The position numbers were made by a program, and so were the translations under genes. Of a stretch of DNA of 64,000 nt, positions 8,879 to 17,345 are shown piece after piece; the first letter of the stretch is position 1; each line of letters starts with the position of its first letter. The notes under the pieces were generated by a model. It did no database searches and was not told the origin of the DNA. It saw nothing but the letters and a program-made list of their open reading frames with translations. The stretch comes from an uncultured Rhodospira sp. (GTDB lineage Bacteria; Pseudomonadota; Alphaproteobacteria; Rhodospirillales; Rhodospirillaceae): contig NZ_CAKZOT010000089.1 of the NCBI RefSeq assembly GCF_937138205.1, positions 44,929-108,928 of the forward strand, written 5' to 3'.

Positions 8879-9461
8879 GATTCAGGAACGGATCGATCGG
8901 GTCCGTGGGCCAGTCGGCCACCGCGACGTGGTGCCGTCCGGTCCAGGCGCGCACGGCGCGCAGGCCCTCGTCCAGCATGGCGCGACGCAACGCCGGCGCC
9001 AGCCGCACCGGCCACAGCGCGGCGAGGTGGTGCGTGCGCCCGCCCGACGCCGCAGCGGCGATCTCCGCGTCCTCACGTTCGCGGGCGTTCCACAGACGGG
9101 CCAACAGGTCGGCAGGCACGAACGGCAGATCCCCGGGCACACTGACCAGCCACTCAACGTCGGCATGGCGCGCCGCCATCCACTCCAGCGCCGCCAGCAG
9201 GCCGGCCAGCGGCCCGGCGGAGGCGCCATCGGCCTCGGTCACCGAATCGGCCACCACCGGCACGTCGTAGGCGGCGAAGCGCGCGGGATCGCCGTTGGCG
9301 CTCAGCACCAGGGGACCGGGCCAGGGCGTGAGCCGGTCCAGCATGTGGGCCAGCACCGGCCGTTCGTCGCCCAGCGGCAGCAAGGGCTTGTCCGCGCCAC
9401 CCATCCGCCGCGCCGACCCGCCGGCCAGGATGGCAAGGGCGACCCGCTGGGGCGGGGTCAT
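8826..9461 (-). CDS. mobA: Molybdenum cofactor guanylyltransferase (MobA)
   Basis: Adds GMP to Mo-molybdopterin to make the bis-MGD cofactor. The N-terminal nucleotide-binding motif LAGGSARRMGGADK lies at residues 12-25, and SVPGDLPFVP is the metal-binding loop. The start at 9461 (MTPPQRVALAILAGG) overlaps the moeB stop as ATGA, indicating translational coupling. The longer ORF-track start would overlap moeB deeply. Length 211 aa is typical of MobA. Confidence 0.92.
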   Translation of the reverse strand: MTPPQRVALAILAGGSARRMGGADKPLLPLGDERPVLAHMLDRLTPWPGPLVLSANGDPARFAAYDVPVVADSVTEADGASAGPLAGLLAALEWMAARHADVEWLVSVPGDLPFVPADLLARLWNAREREDAEIAAAASGGRTHHLAALWPVRLAPALRRAMLDEGLRAVRAWTGRHHVAVADWPTDPIDPFLNLNGPDDLAVARALTAPA

Positions 9462-10261
9462 TCGGCCACGGTCTTTCGATGAACGGACAGGTCGGTGATC
9501 GTCGGCGCCCGGCCGCACAGCGGGCAATCCGGGTCCGGCCGCAGCGTCACCGTACGAAGGTCGCCCGACAGGGCATCAAAGATCAAAAGCCGCCCGGCCA
9601 TGCTGGTGCCGATGCCCAGGATTTCCTTGATCGCCTCGGTCGCCTGCATGGATCCCATGACCCCGGCCACCGCGCCCAGGACGCCGGCCTCGCCGCACGA
9701 CGGCACGGCGTCCGGCGGCGGCGGGGTGGGGAAGACGCACCGATAGCACGGGCCGCCGGCATGGGTCCTGTAGACCGACAGCTGCCCATCGAATCGCAGC
9801 ACTGCGGCCGAGACCAGCGTCTTGCCGGCGAAGTGGCAGGCGTCGTTGAGCAGGAAGCGCGTCGGGATGTTGTCGCTGCCGTCGCAGACGATGTCATAGC
9901 CGGCGACCAGGGCCTCCACCGTGTCCACGGTCAGGCGGGTCTTGTGCGGCACAAGGCGGACATCCGGATTGATCCGGGCCACCGCCCGGTGGGCGCTCTC
10001 CACCTTGGGTGTGCCCACGTCGTCGCCGCCGTGCAGCACCTGGCGTTGCAGGTTCGAGAGGTCCACCGTGTCGTCGTCCACCACGCCGATCGTGCCGACG
10101 CCGGCGGCGGCCAGGTAGAGCACCAGCGGCGAGCCCAGCCCGCCGGCGCCGATCACCAGCACGCGCGCGTCCAGCAGCCGCGCCTGACCGACGCCGCCCA
10201 CCTCGCGCAGCACGATGTGGCGGGCGTACCGGCGGATCTGCTGTTCGGAAAAGTCGGTCAT
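9458..10261 (-). CDS. moeB: Molybdopterin-synthase adenylyltransferase (MoeB/ThiF family)
   Basis: E1-like enzyme that adenylates the C-terminus of a sulfur-carrier protein (MoaD, or ThiS in thiamine synthesis). The ATP-binding GAGGLGS is at residues 38-44, followed by DDDTVDLSNLQRQ with the conserved Arg. Two zinc-binding CxxC pairs (CYRC and CPLC) frame the C-terminal half. No rhodanese domain follows, so it is the short MoeB form. Its overlap with mobA supports a molybdenum role over thiamine. Confidence 0.9.
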   Translation of the reverse strand: MTDFSEQQIRRYARHIVLREVGGVGQARLLDARVLVIGAGGLGSPLVLYLAAAGVGTIGVVDDDTVDLSNLQRQVLHGGDDVGTPKVESAHRAVARINPDVRLVPHKTRLTVDTVEALVAGYDIVCDGSDNIPTRFLLNDACHFAGKTLVSAAVLRFDGQLSVYRTHAGGPCYRCVFPTPPPPDAVPSCGEAGVLGAVAGVMGSMQATEAIKEILGIGTSMAGRLLIFDALSGDLRTVTLRPDPDCPLCGRAPTITDLSVHRKTVAE

Positions 10262-10291
10262 GGCCGGGCTCCGACGACCGCCGAACCGACC

Positions 10292-11818
10292 CTATTCCGT
10301 CGGCAGGGCGTCGAGCTGCTTCTGGATGGCGGCGTGCGCCGGCTGGTCCTCGGGCACCTGGGTCAGCAGGCGTTGCCACAGGGTGCGGGCGCGGCTGGCG
10401 TCACCGTGCTGGGCCGCCGACAGGCCGACGAAATACAGCGCCTTGGCGTTGTTCGGGTCCTGTTGCAGCACCGCCTCGTAAAGCTCGTACACCCGCTCCG
10501 GCGGCTCGGTCTTGCCGGCGGCGTTGGTCGCGCCCAGCAGGATGTCGGCGGCGTGAATGAGCACCGCCGGGTCCTCCGGCGCCTGCTCGACCGCGCGTTC
10601 GGCGGCCGCCACGGCGGCGTCCCACTCGCCCAGCACGCCTCGGGAATCGGCCAGCCGCAACCAGCCGTCCACGTCGTCCGGGTTCTCCTCCAGGCGCGCG
10701 GCCAGGCCCTCGACCATGTCGCGGATCATGGCTTGGTCTTCGGCGCTGAACGATCCCTCAGGTGCCGACGTCGGTGCGCCACTGCCGAGGGTGTTCGTCG
10801 AAGGATCGACTCGGTCGACAGGGGCGCCAGCCTCCAGGTCGAGCGGATGGACGGGGCGGACGGTGTCCAGGGGGATGCCGCTCTGTTGCGCCACCATGGC
10901 CATGCCCTGGGAGACCATGGCCATGTACCCCGCGTCCGCCGGCGAATCGGCGGCCAGGTCGGTCCAGATGGCCAGCGCCCGGTCCGGCGCGCCGGCCTGC
11001 GCCTCGGCCATGCCCAGATAGAAGCGGGCACGCGGCTCGCCGGCGTCGGCGCGCAGGGCATCCAGGAAGCGGGCGCGCGCCGCCTCGGTGATCCGGCCCT
11101 GCGCGGCGATGACCATCGATTCGCCGAGTTCGGCCAGCGCGGCCGCTGTCTCGTCCTCCGGCAGGCCCAGTTCGCGGGCGCGCTCCAGGGCCTCGACGGC
11201 CTGGCTGTGCTGCTCGCCGTCGCGATAGGCGCGGCCCAGGGCCAGCCACGCCTCGGCATTGTCGGGCGCCTGCTCCGCCGCCGCGCGCCGGGTTTCGATC
11301 TCGGTGCGCACCGACTCCGGCAGGTTGGCGAGTTGTTCCTGCTCCACCTGGGCGACGCGCTGGGCGTGCGGTTGTCCGGGCAGCCACGGCGAGCCGATGA
11401 CCAGATAAAGCGCCAGCGCGCCCATGGGCACGACGCCGATCACCCCGGCCAGGGTGGCGATGCCCCAGGGGCCCTGTTCGATGGCCCGGGGAATCAGGTC
11501 GAGCAGACGCACCTTTGACGGATCCCGGCGGGACGGGCCGTCCGCGACGGCGGCGCCGCCAGCGCCCGCCGCCTTGGCCGCCTCGGCCACCGCCAGCATC
11601 CGGCGCTGCACCTCGACGCGCGCGGCGGCGGCCTGGTCCTCGGTCAGCAGCCCGCGCGCGAGGTCGCGGTCGATCTCGGCGAGCTGGTCGCGGTAGACGG
11701 TCAGGTCATAGGCGTTGCGGTCCGGTTCCTCCTTGTCGCCCGAGCGCAACAGGGGGAACATCAGCATCGTCATGACCAGGGCCGAGATGATGACGACGTT
11801 CAACCACAGCAGGATCAT
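10292..11818 (-). CDS. ccmI: Cytochrome c maturation protein CcmI
   Basis: Apocytochrome c chaperone of the System I heme-lyase complex. It has an N-terminal membrane segment (LWLNVVIISALVMTMLMF), a cytoplasmic leucine-rich loop with the DLTVYRDQLAEIDRDLARG signature of CcmI, a second TM near residue 120, and a long periplasmic C-terminus of TPR-like repeats (PDNAEAWLALGRAYRDGEQ and later copies). The ATG at 11818 overlaps the ccmH stop (ATGA). The 508-aa length matches fused alphaproteobacterial CcmI. Confidence 0.93.
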   Translation of the reverse strand: MILLWLNVVIISALVMTMLMFPLLRSGDKEEPDRNAYDLTVYRDQLAEIDRDLARGLLTEDQAAAARVEVQRRMLAVAEAAKAAGAGGAAVADGPSRRDPSKVRLLDLIPRAIEQGPWGIATLAGVIGVVPMGALALYLVIGSPWLPGQPHAQRVAQVEQEQLANLPESVRTEIETRRAAAEQAPDNAEAWLALGRAYRDGEQHSQAVEALERARELGLPEDETAAALAELGESMVIAAQGRITEAARARFLDALRADAGEPRARFYLGMAEAQAGAPDRALAIWTDLAADSPADAGYMAMVSQGMAMVAQQSGIPLDTVRPVHPLDLEAGAPVDRVDPSTNTLGSGAPTSAPEGSFSAEDQAMIRDMVEGLAARLEENPDDVDGWLRLADSRGVLGEWDAAVAAAERAVEQAPEDPAVLIHAADILLGATNAAGKTEPPERVYELYEAVLQQDPNNAKALYFVGLSAAQHGDASRARTLWQRLLTQVPEDQPAHAAIQKQLDALPTE

Positions 11819-12417
11819 GCCGAGCCTCCCCGGCGCGGCGTCTTGCTCCGTGCCTTTGGCGTTTTGGGGTCCGGTTTTGATGACGTGCCGGTGTCGTCGC
11901 CGTGCATCGCCAGCAGGCTCCGCAATTGCGCCTGTTCCTCCGCCGTGAGCGGGGGCGGCGCGGCGGGAGCCTTGGCCTTGTGCCGATAGTACGCGACGGC
12001 CGCCACGGCGGCACCCACCAGGATCAGCGCCGGGCCGAACCACAGCACATAGGTTGTCGGCTTGAAGGGGGGCGTCAACAGCACATAGTCGCCGTAGCGA
12101 TCCACCAGGTACTGCTTGACCTCGGCGTTGCTGTCACCTTCCAGCAGGCGGTCGCGCACCAGAATGCGCATGTCGCGGGCCATGTCGGCGTTGGATTCGT
12201 CGATGCTCTCGTTCTGGCAGACGACGCAGCGCAGGTCCCGGCTGATCACGCGCGCGCGCTCCTCCAGGGCCGGATCCTCCAGCATCTCGTCGGGTTCGAC
12301 GGCCGCCGCCGGTGTCGCCGCAAGCGCCACCAGCAGCCCCAGCGCCGCCCCGGTCAGCGCGGGCGCGGTGCCCCTTTGCGCGGTGCGGTCCGCCGCAGGT
12401 TCGATGCCGCGTCTCAT
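11815..12417 (-). CDS. ccmH: Cytochrome c maturation protein CcmH (CcmH/CycL)
   Basis: Membrane-anchored periplasmic thioredoxin-like reductant of apocytochrome c CxxCH cysteines. It has a signal peptide ending near TPAAAVEP, then DLRCVVCQNESI with the redox pair C64/C67, and a C-terminal TM (YVLWFGPALILVGAAVAAV) before a Lys/Pro-rich tail. The start overlaps the ccmG stop by ATGA and its own stop overlaps ccmI, so three genes are translationally coupled. The product is 200 aa. Confidence 0.94.
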   Translation of the reverse strand: MRRGIEPAADRTAQRGTAPALTGAALGLLVALAATPAAAVEPDEMLEDPALEERARVISRDLRCVVCQNESIDESNADMARDMRILVRDRLLEGDSNAEVKQYLVDRYGDYVLLTPPFKPTTYVLWFGPALILVGAAVAAVAYYRHKAKAPAAPPPLTAEEQAQLRSLLAMHGDDTGTSSKPDPKTPKARSKTPRRGGSA

Positions 12418-12953
12418 GGTGTGCTCAGGTCCTCGATCAGGGGCCGCAGCGTCTGCGCCCACACCTGTTCCGTGATGGGGCCGACGTGCTTGTACTGGAT
12501 GACGCCGGCCGCATCGATGACGAAGGTCTCGGGCGCCCCGGTGATGCCGAACTCGATGGCGATGCGGTTGGTGGTGTCGTAGCCGACGCGGTCGTAGGGG
12601 TCGCCGTGCCGTTCCAGCCAGCGCAGCGTGTCCTCCGGCTGGTCCTTGAAGGCGATGCCGTGCAGCGGTACCAGGCCCTCGGCCTGGATGCGCGAGAGCA
12701 TGGCGTGTTCCTGCAGGCAGGCGACGCACCAGGAGCCGAAGAAGTTGAGCAGCGTCACCTGCCCGGTGAAGGCGTCCTTGCCGGTCAGGGCCGGGTCGCG
12801 CCCCGGCAGCCCCTCCAGCGCGAACGCGGGCACCGGGCGGTCCAGCAGCACCGAGGGCAGCTTGCGCGGGTCGCGCTGCAGGCCATCGATGAAGAAGACC
12901 AGCAACACCGCGACCACCAGCAGCGGAAGGAAGTAGATGATCCTGCGCATCAT
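12414..12953 (-). CDS. ccmG: Thiol:disulfide interchange protein CcmG/DsbE
   Basis: Membrane-tethered periplasmic thioredoxin that passes electrons to CcmH/apocytochrome. It has an N-terminal anchor (LLVVAVLLVFFIDGL), then GSWCVAC with the active cysteines C76/C79, and a GITGAPETFVID segment with the cis-proline loop. The active site is WCVAC, where most CcmG have Pro before the second Cys. Length 179 aa is usual. It follows ccmF by 33 bases. Confidence 0.94.
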   Translation of the reverse strand: MMRRIIYFLPLLVVAVLLVFFIDGLQRDPRKLPSVLLDRPVPAFALEGLPGRDPALTGKDAFTGQVTLLNFFGSWCVACLQEHAMLSRIQAEGLVPLHGIAFKDQPEDTLRWLERHGDPYDRVGYDTTNRIAIEFGITGAPETFVIDAAGVIQYKHVGPITEQVWAQTLRPLIEDLSTP

Positions 12954-12986
12954 GGATGCTCAACTCCGGCCATCCGGGAAAGGTCC

Positions 12987-15017
12987 TCAACGGGCGTGGG
13001 GCGTCGCCGCCGCTTCCGCCGGCGCGCCGGGCGCGGCGACGCGGGACCGCGAGCGGGTGGGGGCGCCGACGCGATGACGCCGGTCGGTTAGTGAGACGAT
13101 CCCGCCCAGGCCCATGAGCAGGGTGCCGTACCACAGGAAGGGCACGAACGGCTCGTGGTAAAAGCGGGTGACGTAGGCCCCCGGGCCGTCCTCGGGCGAC
13201 GGGTCGCCGATGACCGCGTAGAAATCGGTCACGCCGTCGGTTTGGATGGCCGCCTCGCTGGTGGCCATGGGGGGGTCGGAATAGCGGCGCTTCTCGGGCT
13301 CCATGGTGGCGATGAGGCCGCCGTCGCCGTCGCGCAGGTGGAAGCGGCCCTGGATGGCCTGGTAGTTGGGACCCTCCACCCGCTCGGCGCCCTCGAACAG
13401 GTACGACACGCCACCGATCTCGACCACGTCGCCCGGGGCCATGACCTGGATGGACTCGGTCTTCCACGCGGTGTTGCCGACCACGCCCATGACCAGGATG
13501 GCGGTGCCGGCGTGCGCCAGCGTCATGCCGTAGGCGGCGCGCGGCAGTCCTGCGGCGCGTTTGATCGTGGTGGTGGGGCTGGCGCGGAACAGGTGGACGC
13601 GCTCGGCCCACTCGACCAGCGTGCCGAGCAGCAGCCAGGCGCCGATGCCCATGCCGAAGGCCGCGCCCACGTCGATCCATGACCCGCCGGCAAGGATGTA
13701 CGTGGCGACGAACACGCCGGCGGCGGCGACCAACGCCAGCCACAGGCGCCGCGCCGCGCCATAGGCATCGCCGCGCTTCCAGGCCAGCATCGGACCGACG
13801 GCCATCACCAGGATCATCGGCACCATCAGGGGCACGAACACGGCGTTGAAGAACGGCGGGCCGACCGAGACCTTGCCCAGGTTCAGCACGTCGGCGAACA
13901 GCGGATACAGCGTGCCCAGCAGCACCGTGGCCGAGGCCGTGCTGAGCAGCACGTTGTTCAGCAACAGCGAGCCCTCGCGCGAGATGGGGGAGAACACGCC
14001 ACCGCTCTTCAGTTGCGGCGCTCGCCACGCGTACAGGCTCAGCGAGCCGACCACCGTGATCGCCAGCAGCAGCAGGATGAACACGCCGCGCGTGGGGTCG
14101 GTGGCGAAGGCGTGCACGCTCGTCAGCACGCCGGAGCGCACCAGGAACGTGCCCAGCAGCGACAGCGAAAACGTGATGATGGCCAGCAGGATGGTCCAGC
14201 TCTTCAGGGTGTCGCGCTTCTCGACCACGATGGCCGAGTGCAGCAGCGCGGTGCCCGACAGCCAGGGAATGAACGAGGCGTTCTCGACCGGGTCCCAATA
14301 CCACCAGCCGCCCCAGCCGAGTTCATAATAGGCCCACCAGCTTCCCAATGCGATGCCCAGGGTCAGGAACACCCACGCCACCAGCGTCCACGGCCGCACC
14401 CAGCGCGCCCAGGCGGCATCCACCCGGCCCTCGATCAGGGCGGCGATGGCGAACGAAAAGGCCATCGAGAAGCCGACGTAGCCCAGGTAGAGCATGGGCG
14501 GATGGAAGGCCAGCCCCGGGTCCTGCAGCAACGGATTCAGGCCACGCCCGTTCAGCGGCGCCGGATCGATGCGCTCGAACGGATTCGACGTGAACAGGAT
14601 GAACAGCAGGAAGCCGACCGTGATCATGGCCTGCATGGCCAGCGCCCGCGCCCGCAATTGCGGCGGCAGGTTGCGGCCGAACAGCGCCACGGCGAGGCTG
14701 AACACCGCCAGGATCAGGATCCACAGCAGCAGCGAGCCCTCGTGGTTCCCCCACACGCCGCTGATCTTGTAGAGCAGCGGCTTGTCGGTGTGGGAGTTCT
14801 GGAACACGTTGCTGACCGAAAAGTCGGACACGATAAAGCTGTGGGTCAGCGCGGCGAACGCGACACCGATGGTCAGGAACAACGCCACGGAGGCGGGGCG
14901 GGCCAGCTCCATGAGCGCCAGATTGTTCCGATGCGCGCCGACCATGGGCACGATGGCCTGCACCAGGGCGACACACAGACCCAGCGCCAGGGCGTAATGG
15001 CCGATTTCAGGAATCAT
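12987..15017 (-). CDS. ccmF: Heme lyase CcmF
   Basis: Large polytopic membrane subunit of the System I cytochrome c heme lyase. It has about 13-15 hydrophobic segments and the heme-handling tryptophan-rich signature WGGWWYWDPVENASFIPWL near residue 235, plus the LLYKISGVWGNHEGSLLLW block typical of CcmF. At 676 aa it is full length. The C-terminal tail after the last TM is Arg/Ala-rich. It lies 24 bases downstream of ccmE in the ccm operon. Confidence 0.97.
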   Translation of the reverse strand: MIPEIGHYALALGLCVALVQAIVPMVGAHRNNLALMELARPASVALFLTIGVAFAALTHSFIVSDFSVSNVFQNSHTDKPLLYKISGVWGNHEGSLLLWILILAVFSLAVALFGRNLPPQLRARALAMQAMITVGFLLFILFTSNPFERIDPAPLNGRGLNPLLQDPGLAFHPPMLYLGYVGFSMAFSFAIAALIEGRVDAAWARWVRPWTLVAWVFLTLGIALGSWWAYYELGWGGWWYWDPVENASFIPWLSGTALLHSAIVVEKRDTLKSWTILLAIITFSLSLLGTFLVRSGVLTSVHAFATDPTRGVFILLLLAITVVGSLSLYAWRAPQLKSGGVFSPISREGSLLLNNVLLSTASATVLLGTLYPLFADVLNLGKVSVGPPFFNAVFVPLMVPMILVMAVGPMLAWKRGDAYGAARRLWLALVAAAGVFVATYILAGGSWIDVGAAFGMGIGAWLLLGTLVEWAERVHLFRASPTTTIKRAAGLPRAAYGMTLAHAGTAILVMGVVGNTAWKTESIQVMAPGDVVEIGGVSYLFEGAERVEGPNYQAIQGRFHLRDGDGGLIATMEPEKRRYSDPPMATSEAAIQTDGVTDFYAVIGDPSPEDGPGAYVTRFYHEPFVPFLWYGTLLMGLGGIVSLTDRRHRVGAPTRSRSRVAAPGAPAEAAATPHAR

Positions 15018-15041
15018 CGACGGGTCCTCGCGGTCCGGAAC

Positions 15042-15530
15042 TCAGTGGGACGATGGCTCGGCGTTGCCGGGCGCCTTGGCGGCGGCCTCGGCGCCGGCCA
15101 CGCCCTCTTCCCAGTGGCCGCTCTTCTTCAGGGCGTCGGCGACCTCCGGCGGCATGTAGTTCTCGTCGTGCTTTGCCAGCACGCTGGCCGCCGTGAACAG
15201 CCCGTTCATGTCGAGCTGGCCCTCGGTCACCACGCCCTGTCCCTCGCGGAAGAGATCGGGCAGGATGCCGGTGTAGGTGACCGGCACCGTGTGCACCATG
15301 TCGGTGACGACGAAGCGGATGGTCTCGCCGTCCTTGTCCACGCTGCCTTCCTCGACCAGCCCGCCCAGGCGGAATCGCTGGCCGGGCGCGACCTCGCGCT
15401 CGGTCAGGTCGGTCGGGCTGTAGAAGTACAGCAGGTTGTCGCCGATGGCGGTCAGCACAAGCGCCGTCGCCCCGCCCAGGGCAAGCATCCCCAGGCCGAT
15501 GAAATAGAGTCGCTGCTTTTTACGTGTCAC
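15042..15530 (-). CDS. ccmE: Heme chaperone CcmE
   Basis: Periplasmic membrane-anchored heme carrier between CcmABCD and CcmF. It begins with a basic stretch and a TM (LYFIGLGMLALGGATALVLTAI), followed by the beta-barrel with FRLGGLVEEGSV. The covalent heme ligand is H121 in LAKHDENYMPPEV, with Y125 nearby. The C-terminal tail is Ala-rich. It overlaps the ccmD 3' end by 11 bases. The product is 162 aa. Confidence 0.95.
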   Translation of the reverse strand: MTRKKQRLYFIGLGMLALGGATALVLTAIGDNLLYFYSPTDLTEREVAPGQRFRLGGLVEEGSVDKDGETIRFVVTDMVHTVPVTYTGILPDLFREGQGVVTEGQLDMNGLFTAASVLAKHDENYMPPEVADALKKSGHWEEGVAGAEAAAKAPGNAEPSSH

Positions 15531-15837
15531 GCCCGGTCTCCGTCAGCGGGGAGTGTGGTGGCGTTGAAAGCGTCCCCGTCCCGGTTCCGTCGTGATCCCT
15601 GTCCGGCGTGGATGGTGGTGTGGCTCCGTCCCATTCCCCCTGGTCCGAAGCGCCCGTCCCGCGCCGACGCCGGCCGCCGCCGGCGGCCTGCAACTGGTTC
15701 AGTGTCCGCTCGTCGCGGCGCAAGCCGACCCAAACGTACACGAACAGGCCGACCATGACCATGGCCGCGATGCCGTACGACGGCCAGACGAACCCGGCAT
15801 AGCCGTCCATGTTCAAATAGGTGATCAGGCTGTCCAC
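15520..15837 (-). CDS. ccmD: Heme exporter protein CcmD, extended form
   Basis: Small single-TM subunit that helps release holo-CcmE from the CcmABC complex. The N-terminus (LNMDGYAGFVWPSYGIAAM) and the helix continuing VMVGLFVYVWVGLRRDE are characteristic. Typical CcmD is 45-60 aa; this one is 105 aa because of a hydrophilic, Thr/Pro/Asp-rich tail after residue 55. Part of the tail is constrained by overlap with ccmE, but most is not. It sits between ccmC and ccmE as expected. Confidence 0.88.
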   Translation of the reverse strand: MDSLITYLNMDGYAGFVWPSYGIAAMVMVGLFVYVWVGLRRDERTLNQLQAAGGGRRRRGTGASDQGEWDGATPPSTPDRDHDGTGTGTLSTPPHSPLTETGRDT

Positions 15838-15858
15838 GATGGTCCTCGCACTCCCGGC

Positions 15859-16584
15859 CTAGCCCTGCACATCCACCAGGCGCAACGATCGCACCTTGGC
15901 GGCCGCGATCTCGCGGCGGATCCCCATCAGCAGCGTGGTGACATAGTACGCCTTGAAGGCGATGGCCATGGCGAACAGCGGGATCAACATCGCCCCGTCA
16001 ATGGCGATGCCGCTTTCGCCCACCGGATTGACGCTGGCCGGCTGATGCAGCGTGTTCCACCAGTCCACCGAAAACTTGATGATGGGAATGTTGACCCAGC
16101 CCACCAGGGCCAGCACCGCCGCCGCCTTGGCGCCGCGCTGGCGGTCGTCGAAGGCGTTGGCCAGCGCCATGTAGCCCAGGTACAGGAACAGCAGGATCAG
16201 CATGGACGTCAGGCGCGCGTCCCACACCCACCAGGTGCCCCACATGGGCTTGCCCCACAGGGCCCCGGTGACCAGGCAGATGAAGGTGAAGGCCGCGCCC
16301 ACCGGCGCCGAGCAGCGGGCCGACAGATCGGCCACCGGATGGCGCCAGATCAGCGCCACCCCGCTGGCGATGGCCATGGCGGTATAGACGAACAGGCCCA
16401 TCCAGGCCGAGGGCACGTGCACATACATGATGCGCACGGTCTCGCTCTGCTGATAGTCGGGCGGCGAGAACACCAGGGCATAGGACAGGCCGACCGCGAA
16501 GGCGATCACCATGACCCCGGTGCTCCAGGGCAGGATCGCGTTGGCGATGCGGAGAAAACGTGTCGGGTTGGCGTAGCGATGCAT
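15859..16584 (-). CDS. ccmC: Heme exporter protein CcmC
   Basis: Six-TM membrane protein that presents heme to CcmE. It carries the WWD motif WGTWWVWDARLTS near residue 120 and flanking histidines in MYVHVPSAWMG and IKFSVDWWNTLHQP. Length 241 aa is standard. It is the first ccm gene here; the usual upstream ccmA and ccmB (ABC exporter) are absent, since the next gene upstream is sco1, so they must lie elsewhere. Confidence 0.96.
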   Translation of the reverse strand: MHRYANPTRFLRIANAILPWSTGVMVIAFAVGLSYALVFSPPDYQQSETVRIMYVHVPSAWMGLFVYTAMAIASGVALIWRHPVADLSARCSAPVGAAFTFICLVTGALWGKPMWGTWWVWDARLTSMLILLFLYLGYMALANAFDDRQRGAKAAAVLALVGWVNIPIIKFSVDWWNTLHQPASVNPVGESGIAIDGAMLIPLFAMAIAFKAYYVTTLLMGIRREIAAAKVRSLRLVDVQG

Positions 16585-16675
16585 GGTCGTGTCCGGCCCG
16601 CGCGCGGGGATGTCGGTTTGGTGACGGGACCTTAGCTCTTGTGCCGGCCGATTTCCAGTCGAACCGGTATGCCGG

Positions 16676-17326
16676 TCACGACCCGGCGCCGCCGACGACC
16701 TCGCGCAGGCGCGCCGCCATCTCCTCGGCCGGCTGGCCGTGGCGGAAGAAGGCGGCCAGCGACCCGTCCGGCGCCATCAGGTAGGTGATGGCGCTGTGGT
16801 CCAGCAGATAGGGCGCGGCGCTGTCCGGCTGCTCCACCTTGGCGTAGTACACTTTGTAGGCTTCGGCGGCGGCCGCGACCTGCGCCTCGGTGCCGGTCAG
16901 GCCTATCAGCTTGGGATGGAAGAACCCGGCGTACTCCGCCACGTCGGCGGGGCGGTCACGCTGCGGATCGACGGTGATGAACAGCGGCTGGATCCGCTCC
17001 ACCACGGCCGGGTCCAGCCTCTCCAGCGCGTCCGTCAGGGTTTGCAGGCTCGTCGGGCAGACGTCCGGGCAGAAGGTATAGCCGAAATAAACCAGCAGGT
17101 ACTGGCCGGGGAACGACTCCTCGGTGACCGTCTCGCCCGCTCCGTTGACCAGGGTGAACGGCCCACCGATGTCCGCCTCGCCGGTGACCGTCACCGACTC
17201 CCCGCCGGCGTGGGTCGCCGGCGCCTCGCCCCAGGACAGGAACCCCAGGCGGGGCAGGACGGCGATGGCGACCACCAGGGCGACAACCGCGAGTCCACCC
17301 ACGATCGATACGAGTTTGGGAGACAT
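16676..17326 (-). CDS. SCO1/SenC copper chaperone
   Basis: Thioredoxin-fold protein that delivers copper to the CuA centre of cytochrome oxidase or acts as a thiol reductase. It has an N-terminal TM anchor (IVGGLAVVALVVAIAVL), then FGYTFCPDVCPTSL with the copper/redox cysteines C86/C90, and a downstream LLDHSAITYLM histidine that completes the copper site. ATG 17326 follows an AGGGG RBS, preferred over the GTG six bases earlier. It is 216 aa, placed between a TauE-like gene and the ccm genes, fitting respiratory-chain biogenesis. Confidence 0.93.
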   Translation of the reverse strand: MSPKLVSIVGGLAVVALVVAIAVLPRLGFLSWGEAPATHAGGESVTVTGEADIGGPFTLVNGAGETVTEESFPGQYLLVYFGYTFCPDVCPTSLQTLTDALERLDPAVVERIQPLFITVDPQRDRPADVAEYAGFFHPKLIGLTGTEAQVAAAAEAYKVYYAKVEQPDSAAPYLLDHSAITYLMAPDGSLAAFFRHGQPAEEMAARLREVVGGAGS

Positions 17327-17345
17327 GACCACCCCTCTCTTGCTC

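Noticed and set aside
11815-14304. 829-aa minus-strand ORF
   Set aside because: Only the last 200 residues are real (ccmH); the rest is out-of-frame reading through ccmF and ccmG.
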